NCBI GenBank assembly: GCA_030606215.1
Contig: JAUWGW010000002.1
Span: 61,325-125,324, forward strand
Length of the DNA: 64,000 bases
Source of the DNA: a bacterium
GTDB lineage: Bacteria; NPL-UPA2; JAUVJM01
Direction: 5' to 3'
Position 1 is the stretch's first letter, and each line of letters opens with the position of its first letter. Below are positions 17,684 to 27,228 of this stretch, piece by piece. A program made the translations under genes and the position numbers. Under the pieces are notes generated by a model. That model did not search any database. It saw only the letters and a program-made list of their open reading frames with translations, and was not told the DNA's origin.

Positions 17684-18853
17684 TTAACTGGATAGGCAGG
17701 GTACCTGTGAGAGATTGATAATACCATAGGCTGCGAAGATAGCATTAGCAAACCATGCTCCCAGGATAGCGGGCATAAAACTTTCTCCCAGCACATTGCC
17801 AACCGCCTGCAGCAAGTAATAGATGAGGCATATAGCGAGCGCGTTTCCAAATCCAATCAGGATTCCGCCTCTTCGCTGGCGTATTGCAAATGGGATGCCA
17901 ATTAGTATGACGACAAGATTTGCGAACGGAAGTGAAATTTTGTTGTGTAAGCTCACAAGCTCTGCCTGTGGATTGAATCCCATCTTCTGTAACCGCTTTA
18001 TATATTCACTGAGCTCCTGAAAATGCATTTCTTCCGGTCTTAGCTGTTTTTTTGTGAAGTCTTCCGGGATTTCCTCAATCCTGGAAAGTTCAGCAGTTCT
18101 CCTCTCAAAGAATTTTTTTCCTTCTCTTGTAGATAGAGCGCCTTTCAGAAATATCCATCCCTTTTCATCCACTTTTACCTCATCTGCGTAAGTAGTCAAC
18201 TCTACTTTGCCATTTGAATCAAACTCCCGCAGTGTTGCATTATAAAAAATCCACTCACCGTTAACCCATTTACCTCTATTTGCATGAAACTTTGATAATT
18301 CCAGCCCATTCTTGCTGTATTCTGTTATTTCTATGTTTGACAGGAGATTTTTCTTAGTATCAAGCAATTTCACGTAGAACTTGCGATTCCCCGACCCGTA
18401 GAATATACGGTCCCGCCAGAGGTGTTGTTCCTTTTTTCCTTTAATTTTAATCTCTTTTATCCGGTAAGCATTTCTGGCGGCATCGGGGACATTTCTCTCA
18501 TTAACTGCCATTGAGGTGAGAGAGAGAATAAAACCTGAGAGAATAAAGGGAACGAGGAGCCTGTGAGGGTGTATACCACCTGCTGCAGCCGCTGTGAGCT
18601 CATTGTTTTTTGAGAAATTAGCGAGAGTATACATGGTTGAGAGGAGTATAGCCAGGGGACACATCCTGACGAATACCAGCGGAATGAGGCTAAGATAATA
18701 GTTGATTACAATTTCTACTGGAGTTTTTCTCTCTATAATTTCATCCAATCTCCCGAAAAGGTCAATTATTACATAGAAGGATACAAATGTTAGAATACAC
18801 CAGAGCAGGGAAGTGAAAAAGGAACGCAGGAAGTATCTATCAAGTGTTCTCAT
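17684..18853 (-). CDS. LPS export permease LptG-like
   Basis: YjgP/YjgQ family: MRTLDRYFLRSFFTSLLWC...; paired with LptF-like gene. Confidence 0.88.
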   Translation of the reverse strand: MRTLDRYFLRSFFTSLLWCILTFVSFYVIIDLFGRLDEIIERKTPVEIVINYYLSLIPLVFVRMCPLAILLSTMYTLANFSKNNELTAAAAGGIHPHRLLVPFILSGFILSLTSMAVNERNVPDAARNAYRIKEIKIKGKKEQHLWRDRIFYGSGNRKFYVKLLDTKKNLLSNIEITEYSKNGLELSKFHANRGKWVNGEWIFYNATLREFDSNGKVELTTYADEVKVDEKGWIFLKGALSTREGKKFFERRTAELSRIEEIPEDFTKKQLRPEEMHFQELSEYIKRLQKMGFNPQAELVSLHNKISLPFANLVVILIGIPFAIRQRRGGILIGFGNALAICLIYYLLQAVGNVLGESFMPAILGAWFANAIFAAYGIINLSQVPCLSS

Positions 18854-19929
18854 TTAGTTCTCCACAATAGGAAACTGCCAACAGCGCCAAGTATAATGTT
18901 TGGTGCCCAGACAGAAACTTCAGGAAGAATTCCTTTCTCTCCAAGAGCTTGCCCTGCAGTGAAAAGGAGATAGTAGATGATTATCAAAAAGAGACTCAGC
19001 CCGAAACCTGTTGATTTACCACCTTTCCTTACTCTCAGCGCAAGGGGAGACGCAATCAGTGCAAAACTCAGTGAGGCGAACGCAAGGGAAAGTTTCCTGT
19101 TAATTTCGGTCAGTAAAGGGCTTATATCAATTCTCTTCTGTTGAAATTCAGCTATTTTCTCTTTGAGTTCTCTTATAGTCATATCCTTTGGTCTTTTACT
19201 CACGGAAGTTTCCTGTGGAGGCAGTTTCAATTCCAGATAATATTCATTGAAGCTGGAACGGTCACAGCGATATGGTTCATCCAATTTTGCTTCGTCAATT
19301 GTGCCATGCATAAGTTTCAATGTAATTATCCCCTCATGTGAACTTGGGAGAATTTCTCCTTTTGTAGCTGCTATGCTGGTTGGCAAACCTTCTTCCTTTA
19401 ATTTCGCAATTTGAACGCCATAGAGATAGTTCCCTTTGACTTTCCGGATATAGATTACATAGTTACTGAAATCTTCAATGAGCGTTCGCTGTTGAAGGAA
19501 TATGGATGGTTTCCTCACCCCCAGACTTGCGATTAGCTTTCTTCCCGCATATGTTGCTTTTGGAAGAACACTATCATTCAGTTTCACGCACAGTAGACTC
19601 AGGAGGAGAGAGAAGAGAATAACGGGAGTTATGAGATGTAGAGGGTTGAGACCGCTTGCCTTAATTGCTATAATTTCGTTGTCGGAATTAAGTTTTCCGA
19701 ATGCAAGTAATATTGAAAGCAGAACAGCCATCGGAAGAGAGTAGGAAATAATAAATGGGATGAGATAAAGGAAAAGCTTCATTACCACCATAGCTTCCCC
19801 TTTCTGCCTCATGACTATTCTTACAAGTTCTCCCATATTGCCCATGAATAATATGAATGCAAAGACAGATAGACCGAGAAGAAAAGGTTTTAGATGTTCA
19901 GCAATTACATATGTTTTGAGTATCCTCAT
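18850..19929 (-). CDS. LPS export permease LptF-like
   Basis: YjgP/YjgQ family: ...PMAVLLSILLAFGKLNSDNEIIAIKASGLNPLHL. Confidence 0.88.
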   Translation of the reverse strand: MRILKTYVIAEHLKPFLLGLSVFAFILFMGNMGELVRIVMRQKGEAMVVMKLFLYLIPFIISYSLPMAVLLSILLAFGKLNSDNEIIAIKASGLNPLHLITPVILFSLLLSLLCVKLNDSVLPKATYAGRKLIASLGVRKPSIFLQQRTLIEDFSNYVIYIRKVKGNYLYGVQIAKLKEEGLPTSIAATKGEILPSSHEGIITLKLMHGTIDEAKLDEPYRCDRSSFNEYYLELKLPPQETSVSKRPKDMTIRELKEKIAEFQQKRIDISPLLTEINRKLSLAFASLSFALIASPLALRVRKGGKSTGFGLSLFLIIIYYLLFTAGQALGEKGILPEVSVWAPNIILGAVGSFLLWRTK

Positions 19930-20014
19930 TTCCCTTGAAATTATTCCTCTTATTGTGTAGAATGTAGCACATCAGAAATCGGTAGTCAAGAAATAGGAAT
20001 TGGGAGGATATTCA

Positions 20015-20167
20015 ATGCCAATGCATAGTAGCTTGAAATCTCACCACACCCGTCAGAGACGAAATGTCCTGAAGCGCTCGGAACGCATAAAAGTTCTCAA
20101 GGCCGAGAAGAAGTGGAAAGAAGGAGATTCAGCCTACGGTTTACCCAAGGTAAAAACAAAACCTTAA
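20015..20167 (+). CDS. Small basic protein (TIGR04137-like), 50 aa
   Basis: MPMHSSLKSHHTRQRRNVLKRSERIKVLKAEKKWKEGDSAYGLPKVKTKP*; GGGAGGA SD; too short for the ORF track. Confidence 0.8.
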   Translation: MPMHSSLKSHHTRQRRNVLKRSERIKVLKAEKKWKEGDSAYGLPKVKTKP

Positions 20168-20177
20168 GCTGGATTGT

Positions 20178-20253
20178 GGGGCAGTAGCTCAGTTGGGAGA
20201 GCGCATCCCTCGCACGGATGAGGTCAGGGGTTCGAATCCCCTCTGCTCCACCA
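20178..20253 (+). tRNA. tRNA-Ala (CGC)
   Basis: GGGGCAGTAGCTCAGTTGGGAGAGCGCATCCCTCGCACGGATGAGGTCAGGGGTTCGAATCCCCTCTGCTCCACCA; cloverleaf and encoded CCA. Confidence 0.97.
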
Positions 20254-20269
20254 CTTTACCGTCTATAAA

Positions 20270-20505
20270 AGTGTTTAGCAAGAAAGAGAGCAAATAAGCA
20301 AGGGACTATTTTGGGACTAAATGGCTCACCTTTTCAAACGAACGGATAATCGTAACATTTTATCAAGGTGACAAGAAATTAGGAAAGGATTTGATTATAG
20401 ATTCCCTTGCTCCTACTTTGCCAATGGGCACAAGGGTTTTTGCCGGCACATGTGTTGTTGAAGGGAATCCCACTAGAGCAGTTCTAAAAATCAAGCTACA
20501 TTAAA
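20270..20505 (+). pseudogene. Decayed coding remnant downstream of tRNA-Ala, possible tyrosine-integrase start
   Basis: GGGACTATTTTGGGACTAAATGGCTCACCTTTTCAAACGAACG reads MAHLFKRTDNRNI then stops; a second frame gives IVTFYQGDKKLGKDLIIDSLAPTLPMGTRVFAGTCVVEG. Confidence 0.35.
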
Positions 20506-20550
20506 GATATAAGAGGAGTAGTTATCGAGGTGTTGTTGTAGATTTGAGAT

Positions 20551-21171
20551 CTATATCCAAGTCGCTGGACGGTTTAACTGTTGATTTTGTGTAACTGATA
20601 TGATATCAGGAAACTGGGAAGCTTTTAAATGCCTTTGCTTTATTTTCATGTGGCCATCTGTTATTTGCTTTAGCAATTCTGCTCTTCTTCCTATCGGAAT
20701 GATGACGACTATTTGTTTTTCTGGAAATTTTGCTTTAACAGCTTCTATTGCAGGTATCAAGTCACTGTCTCCTGAAACTATCATTGCTTTATCCCATATA
20801 TCATCTATTGCAGTTTTGAAAAGAGTAACTGAAATATTTACGTCTGTGCATTTTTCCTCAAATGTCCGATATTTCTTGTGGCACTCATTACAAATTCGTT
20901 CTACAGGTCTGAAGGCTCCCAAAACTATTTCTACATTAACGGATTTTAATGCGCGAATATATATTTCGTGCCTTTTGCGTTTGTCCAAGTTCCATGGAGT
21001 ATATGCAGTGAAATAAAATAAGCCAACAATGGTTTCCCTTGAGAGGACAAAACATTCAGCCAATTTTCTAAGATTCAGCCATTTGTATTTATGATAGGCG
21101 GATTTATAATCCAAGGCATGATAAACATTGAAACCATCTATGAAAAATGCAATGCGGTTGGTTTTCATCAT
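20551..21171 (-). CDS. NYN (LabA/DUF88-like) domain protein
   Basis: RIAFFIDGFNVYHAL...KAMIVSGDSDLIPAIEAVKAKFPEKQIVVIIP. Confidence 0.88.
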   Translation of the reverse strand: MMKTNRIAFFIDGFNVYHALDYKSAYHKYKWLNLRKLAECFVLSRETIVGLFYFTAYTPWNLDKRKRHEIYIRALKSVNVEIVLGAFRPVERICNECHKKYRTFEEKCTDVNISVTLFKTAIDDIWDKAMIVSGDSDLIPAIEAVKAKFPEKQIVVIIPIGRRAELLKQITDGHMKIKQRHLKASQFPDIISVTQNQQLNRPATWI

Positions 21172-21180
21172 ATAATGAAA

Positions 21181-21231
21181 ACCCGGGCCCTCAGGGAACC
21201 CGGGGCCAGTGGAACTCGCGGTCCCACTGGG
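21181..21231. repeat. GC-rich multi-palindrome intergenic element
   Basis: CCCGGG...CCCGGG and CCAGTGG(11 nt)CCACTGG perfect 7-bp stem. Confidence 0.55.
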
Positions 21232-21396
21232 GTGATATTATTTATTGCTCTTAATCCATCCATTGTGAATTATTCCACTTTAGTGGAAAAATGTCAAGCA
21301 AAAAATGCGTGTCCAAAATGTATCCACTTTTTCGAAACTCTTGGCTACTTATGACACAAAGTGGAAACCCATTTTACCGTGGGTGATGAGGAGTTT

Positions 21397-22317
21397 TTAT
21401 TCTGCAGGAATTGCCCAGATATCAAAACTTCCTTCATAATCTGCCTGGAATGCTGCCCACTTACCATCGGGGGAGCAGGTTGGTGAGGATTCCTGCCCCG
21501 GTCCATCAGTCAGTTGAGCGAGGCCTGTTCCGTCCGGCTTTATTTTCCACAGGTCATAGTATTCGCCGCGATTCGAAACAAAAACTATTCTCTCTTTCTC
21601 CAGGCACCAGTCAGGCTGATTGTTCCATCCTGAAGATGTCAAAGGAGTGCGCATACTACCATCTTTATTAATCATGATGAGCCCGCCATCTGAGAAGAAA
21701 ACAATTTGTTCTGCATCTTGTGACCAGCATGGGAACTCATTGTAGCCGGAGGCAGTGAGATACCGCCGCGATTTTTTATTACTTAATTCCATTGTCCAGA
21801 TGTTATTCATATCAACGAAGACAATTTCATCGCCCTGTGGTGACCATCGCGGATATATTCCTTCCTGTTCAAGGTTAATAATTTTATTATCAGAAAGTTC
21901 CACAATGAAGAGGCCGGATTTCCCATTCCTGTTTGATGAGAAGACAATCCTTTCTCCATCAGGTGACCAGGATGGGGTCTCATCTACGAAAATTCCGGTT
22001 GTAATCTGGACTGGTTTCCCGGCAGGCACAAGTTTGTCTTCACCGGTGGTGATTTCTACCACCCATATATTCTGCGCACCTTTTCTATACTCTGCATAAG
22101 CAATTCTTATTCCATCTGGTGACCACGATGGAGAGCAATCGTAGTAATCGCTTGTTGTAATTCTGATTGCCTGCTGCAGTTCTCTGGAAACAGCTTTTGT
22201 CTCCACCTGCTTTCTCGCCTCGCCCGAGGGGCGGGTTGGGATAAGTTCGGAAGGTTTTTCTTCCCCACAGCCGAAGAGAAAAATAGCAAAAAAGTAAATT
22301 AAAATTTTCGATTTCAC
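21397..22317 (-). CDS. TolB-like/PD40 beta-propeller lipoprotein
   Basis: Lipobox-like FLFGCGEE; repeated CSPSWSPDGIRIAY/ETPSWSPDGERIVFSS motifs. Confidence 0.85.
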   Translation of the reverse strand: MKSKILIYFFAIFLFGCGEEKPSELIPTRPSGEARKQVETKAVSRELQQAIRITTSDYYDCSPSWSPDGIRIAYAEYRKGAQNIWVVEITTGEDKLVPAGKPVQITTGIFVDETPSWSPDGERIVFSSNRNGKSGLFIVELSDNKIINLEQEGIYPRWSPQGDEIVFVDMNNIWTMELSNKKSRRYLTASGYNEFPCWSQDAEQIVFFSDGGLIMINKDGSMRTPLTSSGWNNQPDWCLEKERIVFVSNRGEYYDLWKIKPDGTGLAQLTDGPGQESSPTCSPDGKWAAFQADYEGSFDIWAIPAE

Positions 22318-22901
22318 TTTCGTCTCCTTCTTTCCATCTTCAATAAAACATTATACAACTTTTTCAGTGCTTCAGCACGGTGGCTGATACTATTCTTAAC
22401 CGATGGCGGCAATTCGGCAAATGTTTTGTTGCGCCCTGCGACTATAAATACAGGGTCATATCCAAACCCATATCTTCCGCTCGGTTTCTCAGCTATTCTG
22501 CCTCTGCATATACCTTCCCGAACTATTGTTTTATTTCCTGGAGATGCTAAAGCGATAACACATCTGAATTTAGCCTTTCTATTGCTGACGCCTCTCATCA
22601 GTTCTAAAAGTTTCCTGTTATTCTTTGTATATGAGACTTTTTCTCCGGCAAACCGCGCTGACTTTACGCCCGGTATGCCTCCAAGTGCTTTCACTTCAAG
22701 ACCTGAATCATCAGCAAGAGCCATTTTTCCCGTATAATCTGCTATCGTCTCTGCTTTGCGGATAGCATTCTCACTCAATGTTTTCCCATCTTCTTTGACC
22801 TCCGGAAGATTTTTGGAGCAGAGAAACTTTACCCCTTTCATAATACCTTTAATTTCCCTTATTTTATCACGATTTTTTGTCGCAAGCACAATTTCCATCA
22901 T
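22314..22901 (-). CDS. rdgB: XTP/dITP pyrophosphatase (RdgB/HAM1)
   Basis: VLATKNRDKIREIKGIM...ALADDSGLEVKALGGIPGVKSARFAGE. Confidence 0.94.
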   Translation of the reverse strand: MMEIVLATKNRDKIREIKGIMKGVKFLCSKNLPEVKEDGKTLSENAIRKAETIADYTGKMALADDSGLEVKALGGIPGVKSARFAGEKVSYTKNNRKLLELMRGVSNRKAKFRCVIALASPGNKTIVREGICRGRIAEKPSGRYGFGYDPVFIVAGRNKTFAELPPSVKNSISHRAEALKKLYNVLLKMERRRRK

Positions 22902-23266
22902 TTCCAGTAAGATGCCCAGTTACTATCAGTCTCACCAACCGAGACTCTCTTTACGCGAACAAGTTCCCCGTTAACCATCTTTTCAAGCCCCTCAAATATT
23001 ATGCGTGCAATATTTTCCGTTGTGGGGTTGTTATCTTTGAACTCAGGCAGTTCATTTAAGTTTACATGGTCAAACTTCTCCACGAACTTGTTTGCAATCT
23101 CCTTTAATGTCTTAAAATCCATTGCCAGCCCTTTATCGTCAAGGTCTGCGGCACTTACAGTGATTCGCACTTTCCAGTTATGCCCGTGCAACTTTTCACA
23201 TTCCCCTTCATAATTTTTTAGAAAGTGAGCCGCACTGAAACCAGCTTCAACAGTTACTTCGTACAT
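22898..23266 (-). CDS. queD: 6-carboxytetrahydropterin synthase family
   Basis: FSAAHFLKNYEGECEKLHGHNWKVRITV...FDHVNLNELPEF. Confidence 0.93.
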   Translation of the reverse strand: MYEVTVEAGFSAAHFLKNYEGECEKLHGHNWKVRITVSAADLDDKGLAMDFKTLKEIANKFVEKFDHVNLNELPEFKDNNPTTENIARIIFEGLEKMVNGELVRVKRVSVGETDSNWASYWK

Positions 23267-23268
23267 TA

Positions 23269-24075
23269 TTAATACTCCTCAATATTTATCTCTTCGACTG
23301 GAATGTTTTCTTCGCCAAGGAATAACCTTGCCATTTTTTTGAACTTTTCCGGGTCATCGCTGACAAAATATCTGTGTGAGTTTGCCGCCTGTCCGGTCGA
23401 GGTTAGAAGCCCTTTCTTCCTTAGGAGTTCCTTTACTTCAATAACAATTTCCTTAGATGAATCAATGAGAGTTGTTCTGTTCCCCATCTCCTTCTCAATG
23501 ACAGTTCTTAACATCGGATAGTGTGTGCAGCCGAGAATTAATGTATCCACCTCGTCTTTGAAAGATGAAAGGTATGCTCTAACAGCGAGATGGGGAATCT
23601 CCCCATCAAGCCGGCCTTCCTCAACAAGTGGAACAAACAATGGGCATGCTTTACACATAATCTGGACATCGGGGTCTAATTCCTTGATGGTTTTTGGATA
23701 AATACCACTTGAAATGGTGGCCTCCGTGCCAATTACTCCTATCTTCTTTTCTTTAGTAGCTTTAACTGCGGTTCTGCATCCTGATTCAACAACCCCTATG
23801 ACGGGCACTGATGACTGGTGAGATAGTTCCCGGAGACCAATTGCAGAGACTGTATTGCACGCAACCACCAGAAGTTTCACTCCACACTCTGTGAGAAAAT
23901 GTGCATCCTGAACAGCATATTTACCCACAAGCTTAGCAGATTTTGTTCCGTAAGGGACTCGGGCAGTATCTCCAAAATAGATGATATTTTCCTGTGGAAG
24001 CTGCCTGAGGATTTCCCTGGCAACTGTCAGCCCGCCTATGCCTGAATCAAATATCCCGATAGCTTTGTCCATCAC
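23269..24075 (-). CDS. murI: Glutamate racemase
   Basis: IGIFDSGIGGLTVAREILRQLPQENIIYFGDTARVPYGTKS. Confidence 0.97.
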   Translation of the reverse strand: MMDKAIGIFDSGIGGLTVAREILRQLPQENIIYFGDTARVPYGTKSAKLVGKYAVQDAHFLTECGVKLLVVACNTVSAIGLRELSHQSSVPVIGVVESGCRTAVKATKEKKIGVIGTEATISSGIYPKTIKELDPDVQIMCKACPLFVPLVEEGRLDGEIPHLAVRAYLSSFKDEVDTLILGCTHYPMLRTVIEKEMGNRTTLIDSSKEIVIEVKELLRKKGLLTSTGQAANSHRYFVSDDPEKFKKMARLFLGEENIPVEEINIEEY

Positions 24076-24554
24076 TCTTCCTTTATGAGATTCACTACAG
24101 CATAAGCTGATATGCCTTCTCCCCGTCCTGCGAAACCAAGTCCTTCAGTGGTTGTTGCCTTAATATTTATCCTTTCCACATCTACTTCAAGTGTCTCAGC
24201 TATATTTTTGCGCATCAGACTTTTATAGTCCAAAAGTTTTGGTTTTTCTGCCACAACAACAATATCAATATTGCCTATTGTGAACTTGCGTTTTTCAAGT
24301 AAACTGTAGACTTTACCAAGAAGAAGAAGGCTGGGCACATTCTCATATTGTGGGTCGTCTGTGGGGAAATGCTCTCCGATGTCTCCGAGAGAACCTGCCC
24401 CAAGCAGAGCATCCATCAGCGCGTGAATTAGCACATCCCCGTCAGAGTGTCCTTCAAGACCGTACTCAAAAGGTATGTCCACACTCCCGAGAATGAGTTT
24501 CCTGCCTTTGGTAAGACGATGCACATCATAACCATAGCCGATAAAATTACTCAT
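24072..24554 (-). CDS. ispF: 2-C-methyl-D-erythritol 2,4-cyclodiphosphate synthase
   Basis: GYGYDVHRLTKGRKLILGSVDIPFEYGLEGHSDGDVLIHALMDALLGA. Confidence 0.97.
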   Translation of the reverse strand: MSNFIGYGYDVHRLTKGRKLILGSVDIPFEYGLEGHSDGDVLIHALMDALLGAGSLGDIGEHFPTDDPQYENVPSLLLLGKVYSLLEKRKFTIGNIDIVVVAEKPKLLDYKSLMRKNIAETLEVDVERINIKATTTEGLGFAGRGEGISAYAVVNLIKEE

Positions 24555-25243
24555 CCTCCAAGTTCCCGTAACATTGCCTCAGCCATTATTAAATCTTCAG
24601 GTGTAGTAATCTTTATATTATCCAGGGCACCTTCAACAACCTTTACAGGATGTCTCATTCTCTCCACGAGAGAAGCATCATCTGTGCTTACAAAGTTCTC
24701 CTTCTTCGCCCGTTTATGAGCTTCGAGAATGAGCTCATAGTCAAATACCTGTGGAGTCTGAACTGCCCAGAGATTTTCTCTCGGTAAAGTCCTTTCAATA
24801 AATCCATGATATTTTGCCTCTTTTACAGTGTCGGTTACAGGAACCGCTACGACGGATGCCTTATGGATATTTGCCTGTGCAATAGCTTCAATGAGTATAT
24901 CCTCGGTGATAAACGGGCGAACGCTGTCATGGATAACCACAAGATTGCAACCTTTCCCAACAACCTCAAGTGCATTATAGACTGAATCCTGTCTCCTCTT
25001 CCCGCCTTCAATAAGCTTGCGCACCTTGGTAATATTAAATTTCTCAATTATTTCCCTATGACAGTACTCTTCTTCTTCCTTTCTTACTGCCACTAATATT
25101 TCATCTATCAGTGTAAAGTTTTCAAGTGCCAGAAGCGTCCTTGCAATAATTGGTTTCCCTCCAAGGGGGAGGTACTGTTTGGAGAGACTGTGATTCATCC
25201 TTACTCCTCTGCCTGCCGCTGGCACAATCGCTGCTATTTTCAT
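24551..25243 (-). CDS. ispD: 2-C-methyl-D-erythritol 4-phosphate cytidylyltransferase
   Basis: IVPAAGRGVRMNHSLSKQYLPLGGKPIIARTL...VVIHDSVRPFI. Confidence 0.97.
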   Translation of the reverse strand: MKIAAIVPAAGRGVRMNHSLSKQYLPLGGKPIIARTLLALENFTLIDEILVAVRKEEEEYCHREIIEKFNITKVRKLIEGGKRRQDSVYNALEVVGKGCNLVVIHDSVRPFITEDILIEAIAQANIHKASVVAVPVTDTVKEAKYHGFIERTLPRENLWAVQTPQVFDYELILEAHKRAKKENFVSTDDASLVERMRHPVKVVEGALDNIKITTPEDLIMAEAMLRELGG

Positions 25244-25857
25244 CCCACAATCTCTTTCACTTTCATAAGCCGCACACGACTTGCTCTTTCAATCTCTTCA
25301 AGTTTCATGACAATGCGCTTCATGGTTTCTTCAATATCCGGGATCAATATATACTCAAGAGCGTTTACCCTGCGCCTCGTTTTCTCAGCTTCGTCTGCTA
25401 CGATGAGAAGTTTTCTCTCAATTTCGCACAGTTTGACAAGCTCTGGTATAACCTCTGAGAATAGAGAGAGAGCATTGTCAAGGTCGCTATTCGTCCACAG
25501 AAAACCATAATTGTAAATGTTCCCTTCTATTTCCACGCTTAACTCGGGAACCCGCAAATTTAAGAGCCGTTTCTCCTGCTCTTCTATATGGGTTTCAACC
25601 TGAAGAAAGCTTATTACATTCTTTATCAGGTTTTCCCCGAGAGTTGATTCTGCCAGCAGGAATAGCCGGAAGGCTTTTGTGAGTTCTTTTTCCACCTCTT
25701 CTCGCAGGTGTCTCGCTTCATCTATCAGTCTGTAGAGTATTCTCATCAACTCATCCTGTTTCTGTTTAAGCAGACGGTGTCCCCTCTGGCACAGAGTGAG
25801 CCTTTTCCTGAGACGCAGGACTTCCATCCTGTTTGGATTTACTCCGATAAGCGCCAT
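25240..25857 (-). CDS. V-type ATP synthase subunit D
   Basis: NPNRMEVLRLRKRLTLCQRGHRLLKQKQDELMR...; follows subunit B. Confidence 0.93.
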   Translation of the reverse strand: MALIGVNPNRMEVLRLRKRLTLCQRGHRLLKQKQDELMRILYRLIDEARHLREEVEKELTKAFRLFLLAESTLGENLIKNVISFLQVETHIEEQEKRLLNLRVPELSVEIEGNIYNYGFLWTNSDLDNALSLFSEVIPELVKLCEIERKLLIVADEAEKTRRRVNALEYILIPDIEETMKRIVMKLEEIERASRVRLMKVKEIVG

Positions 25858-27228
25858 TTAACTCCCTATATACTTATTAATAAACTCCTGACGGACTCTT
25901 TTCAATTCTCCTTTTGGCAGCATTGATAACAATTTCCAGCCCAGTTCAAGAGTTTGTTCAATACTTCTATTTTCATACTGTCCCTGCTGGACATACTCCG
26001 CTTCAAATTTATCGGCAAACTTATAATACAGTCTATCCATTTCACTGAGTGCGGTTTCCCCGAGTATAATGGAAAGTTCTCTCGCTTCCTTCCCTTGTGC
26101 GTAAGCTGAAAATAATTGATTTGAAAGGTCAGAATGGTCCTCTCTCGTTCTACCTTCTCCAATTCCCTTATCCCTCAACCGTGAAAGGGATGGAAGAACA
26201 TCAATAGGAGGATAGATTCCTTTCCTATGTAATTCTCTGCTCAAGATAATTTGACCTTCAGTTATATAACCTGTTAAATCCGGAATTGGATGTGTCTTAT
26301 CATCCTCAGGCATTGTAAGAATTGGGATTTGTGTGATTGAGCCTTTCTTTTCCTTTATCCGCCCGGCTCGTTCATACATCGTTGCAAGGTCTGTATACAT
26401 ATACCCGGGATAACCACGTCTACCCGGAATTTCCCTCCGTGCGGCGGAGACTTCCCGCAAACTTTCACAGTAATTTGTCATGTCAGTGAGTATGACAAGA
26501 ACATGCATTCCTAAGTGGAAAGCTAAATATTCTGCGGTGGTAAAAACAAGTCTTGGAGTTGCGATTCTCTCAATAGCAGGGTCATCAGCTAAGTTGACGA
26601 AAAGGACAGCTCTCTCAATTGCGCCTGTTCTCCTGAAGTCTGACATGAAAAAGTTTGCTTCTTCAAAGGTAATTCCCATAGCTCCAAAGACAACTGCAAA
26701 CGTCTCTTCTTTCCCGAGTACTCTTGCCTGCCTTGCTATCTGAGCGGCAATCTGTGCGTGCGGCAGCCCTGCTCCTGAAAATATTGGAAGTTTCTGACCG
26801 CGGACAAGTGTATTCAACCCATCAATTGCTGAGATACCGGTCTGTATAAACTCAGATGGATAATCTCTGGCATATGGGTTTATTGGGAGCCCATTTATGT
26901 CAAGACGTCTCTCTGGAATGATGGCGGGACCATCATCTATTGGGTTCCCCAGCCCGTCAAATATTCTTCCAAGAATATCAGGTGAGACGCCAATCTCAAT
27001 ACCCCTCCCGAGAAATCTCACCTTGCTCTTATAGATATTTACTCCCTCTGCTCCTTCAAAAAGCTGGATTAAAGCTGTATCTTGAGATAATTCAAGAACT
27101 CTACCTCTTCTTATCTGACCATCGGGCAATTCCAGTTCAACAAGCTCTTCATAACTTGCTCCACTTACCTGCCCGACGAGGACAAGCGGACCGAAAACTT
27201 CTTTTATTGTGAAATACTCTTTAAGCAT
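25858..27228 (-). CDS. V-type ATP synthase subunit B
   Basis: [66 protein letters not shown]. Confidence 0.97.
   Translation of the reverse strand: MLKEYFTIKEVFGPLVLVGQVSGASYEELVELELPDGQIRRGRVLELSQDTALIQLFEGAEGVNIYKSKVRFLGRGIEIGVSPDILGRIFDGLGNPIDDGPAIIPERRLDINGLPINPYARDYPSEFIQTGISAIDGLNTLVRGQKLPIFSGAGLPHAQIAAQIARQARVLGKEETFAVVFGAMGITFEEANFFMSDFRRTGAIERAVLFVNLADDPAIERIATPRLVFTTAEYLAFHLGMHVLVILTDMTNYCESLREVSAARREIPGRRGYPGYMYTDLATMYERAGRIKEKKGSITQIPILTMPEDDKTHPIPDLTGYITEGQIILSRELHRKGIYPPIDVLPSLSRLRDKGIGEGRTREDHSDLSNQLFSAYAQGKEARELSIILGETALSEMDRLYYKFADKFEAEYVQQGQYENRSIEQTLELGWKLLSMLPKGELKRVRQEFINKYIGS

Noticed and set aside
21091-21354. Collagen-like peptide ALREPGASGTRGPTG in a plus-strand ORF
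   Set aside because: It is the translation of the GC-rich palindrome at 21181-21231, antisense to the NYN gene start; no SD or extended G-X-Y run.
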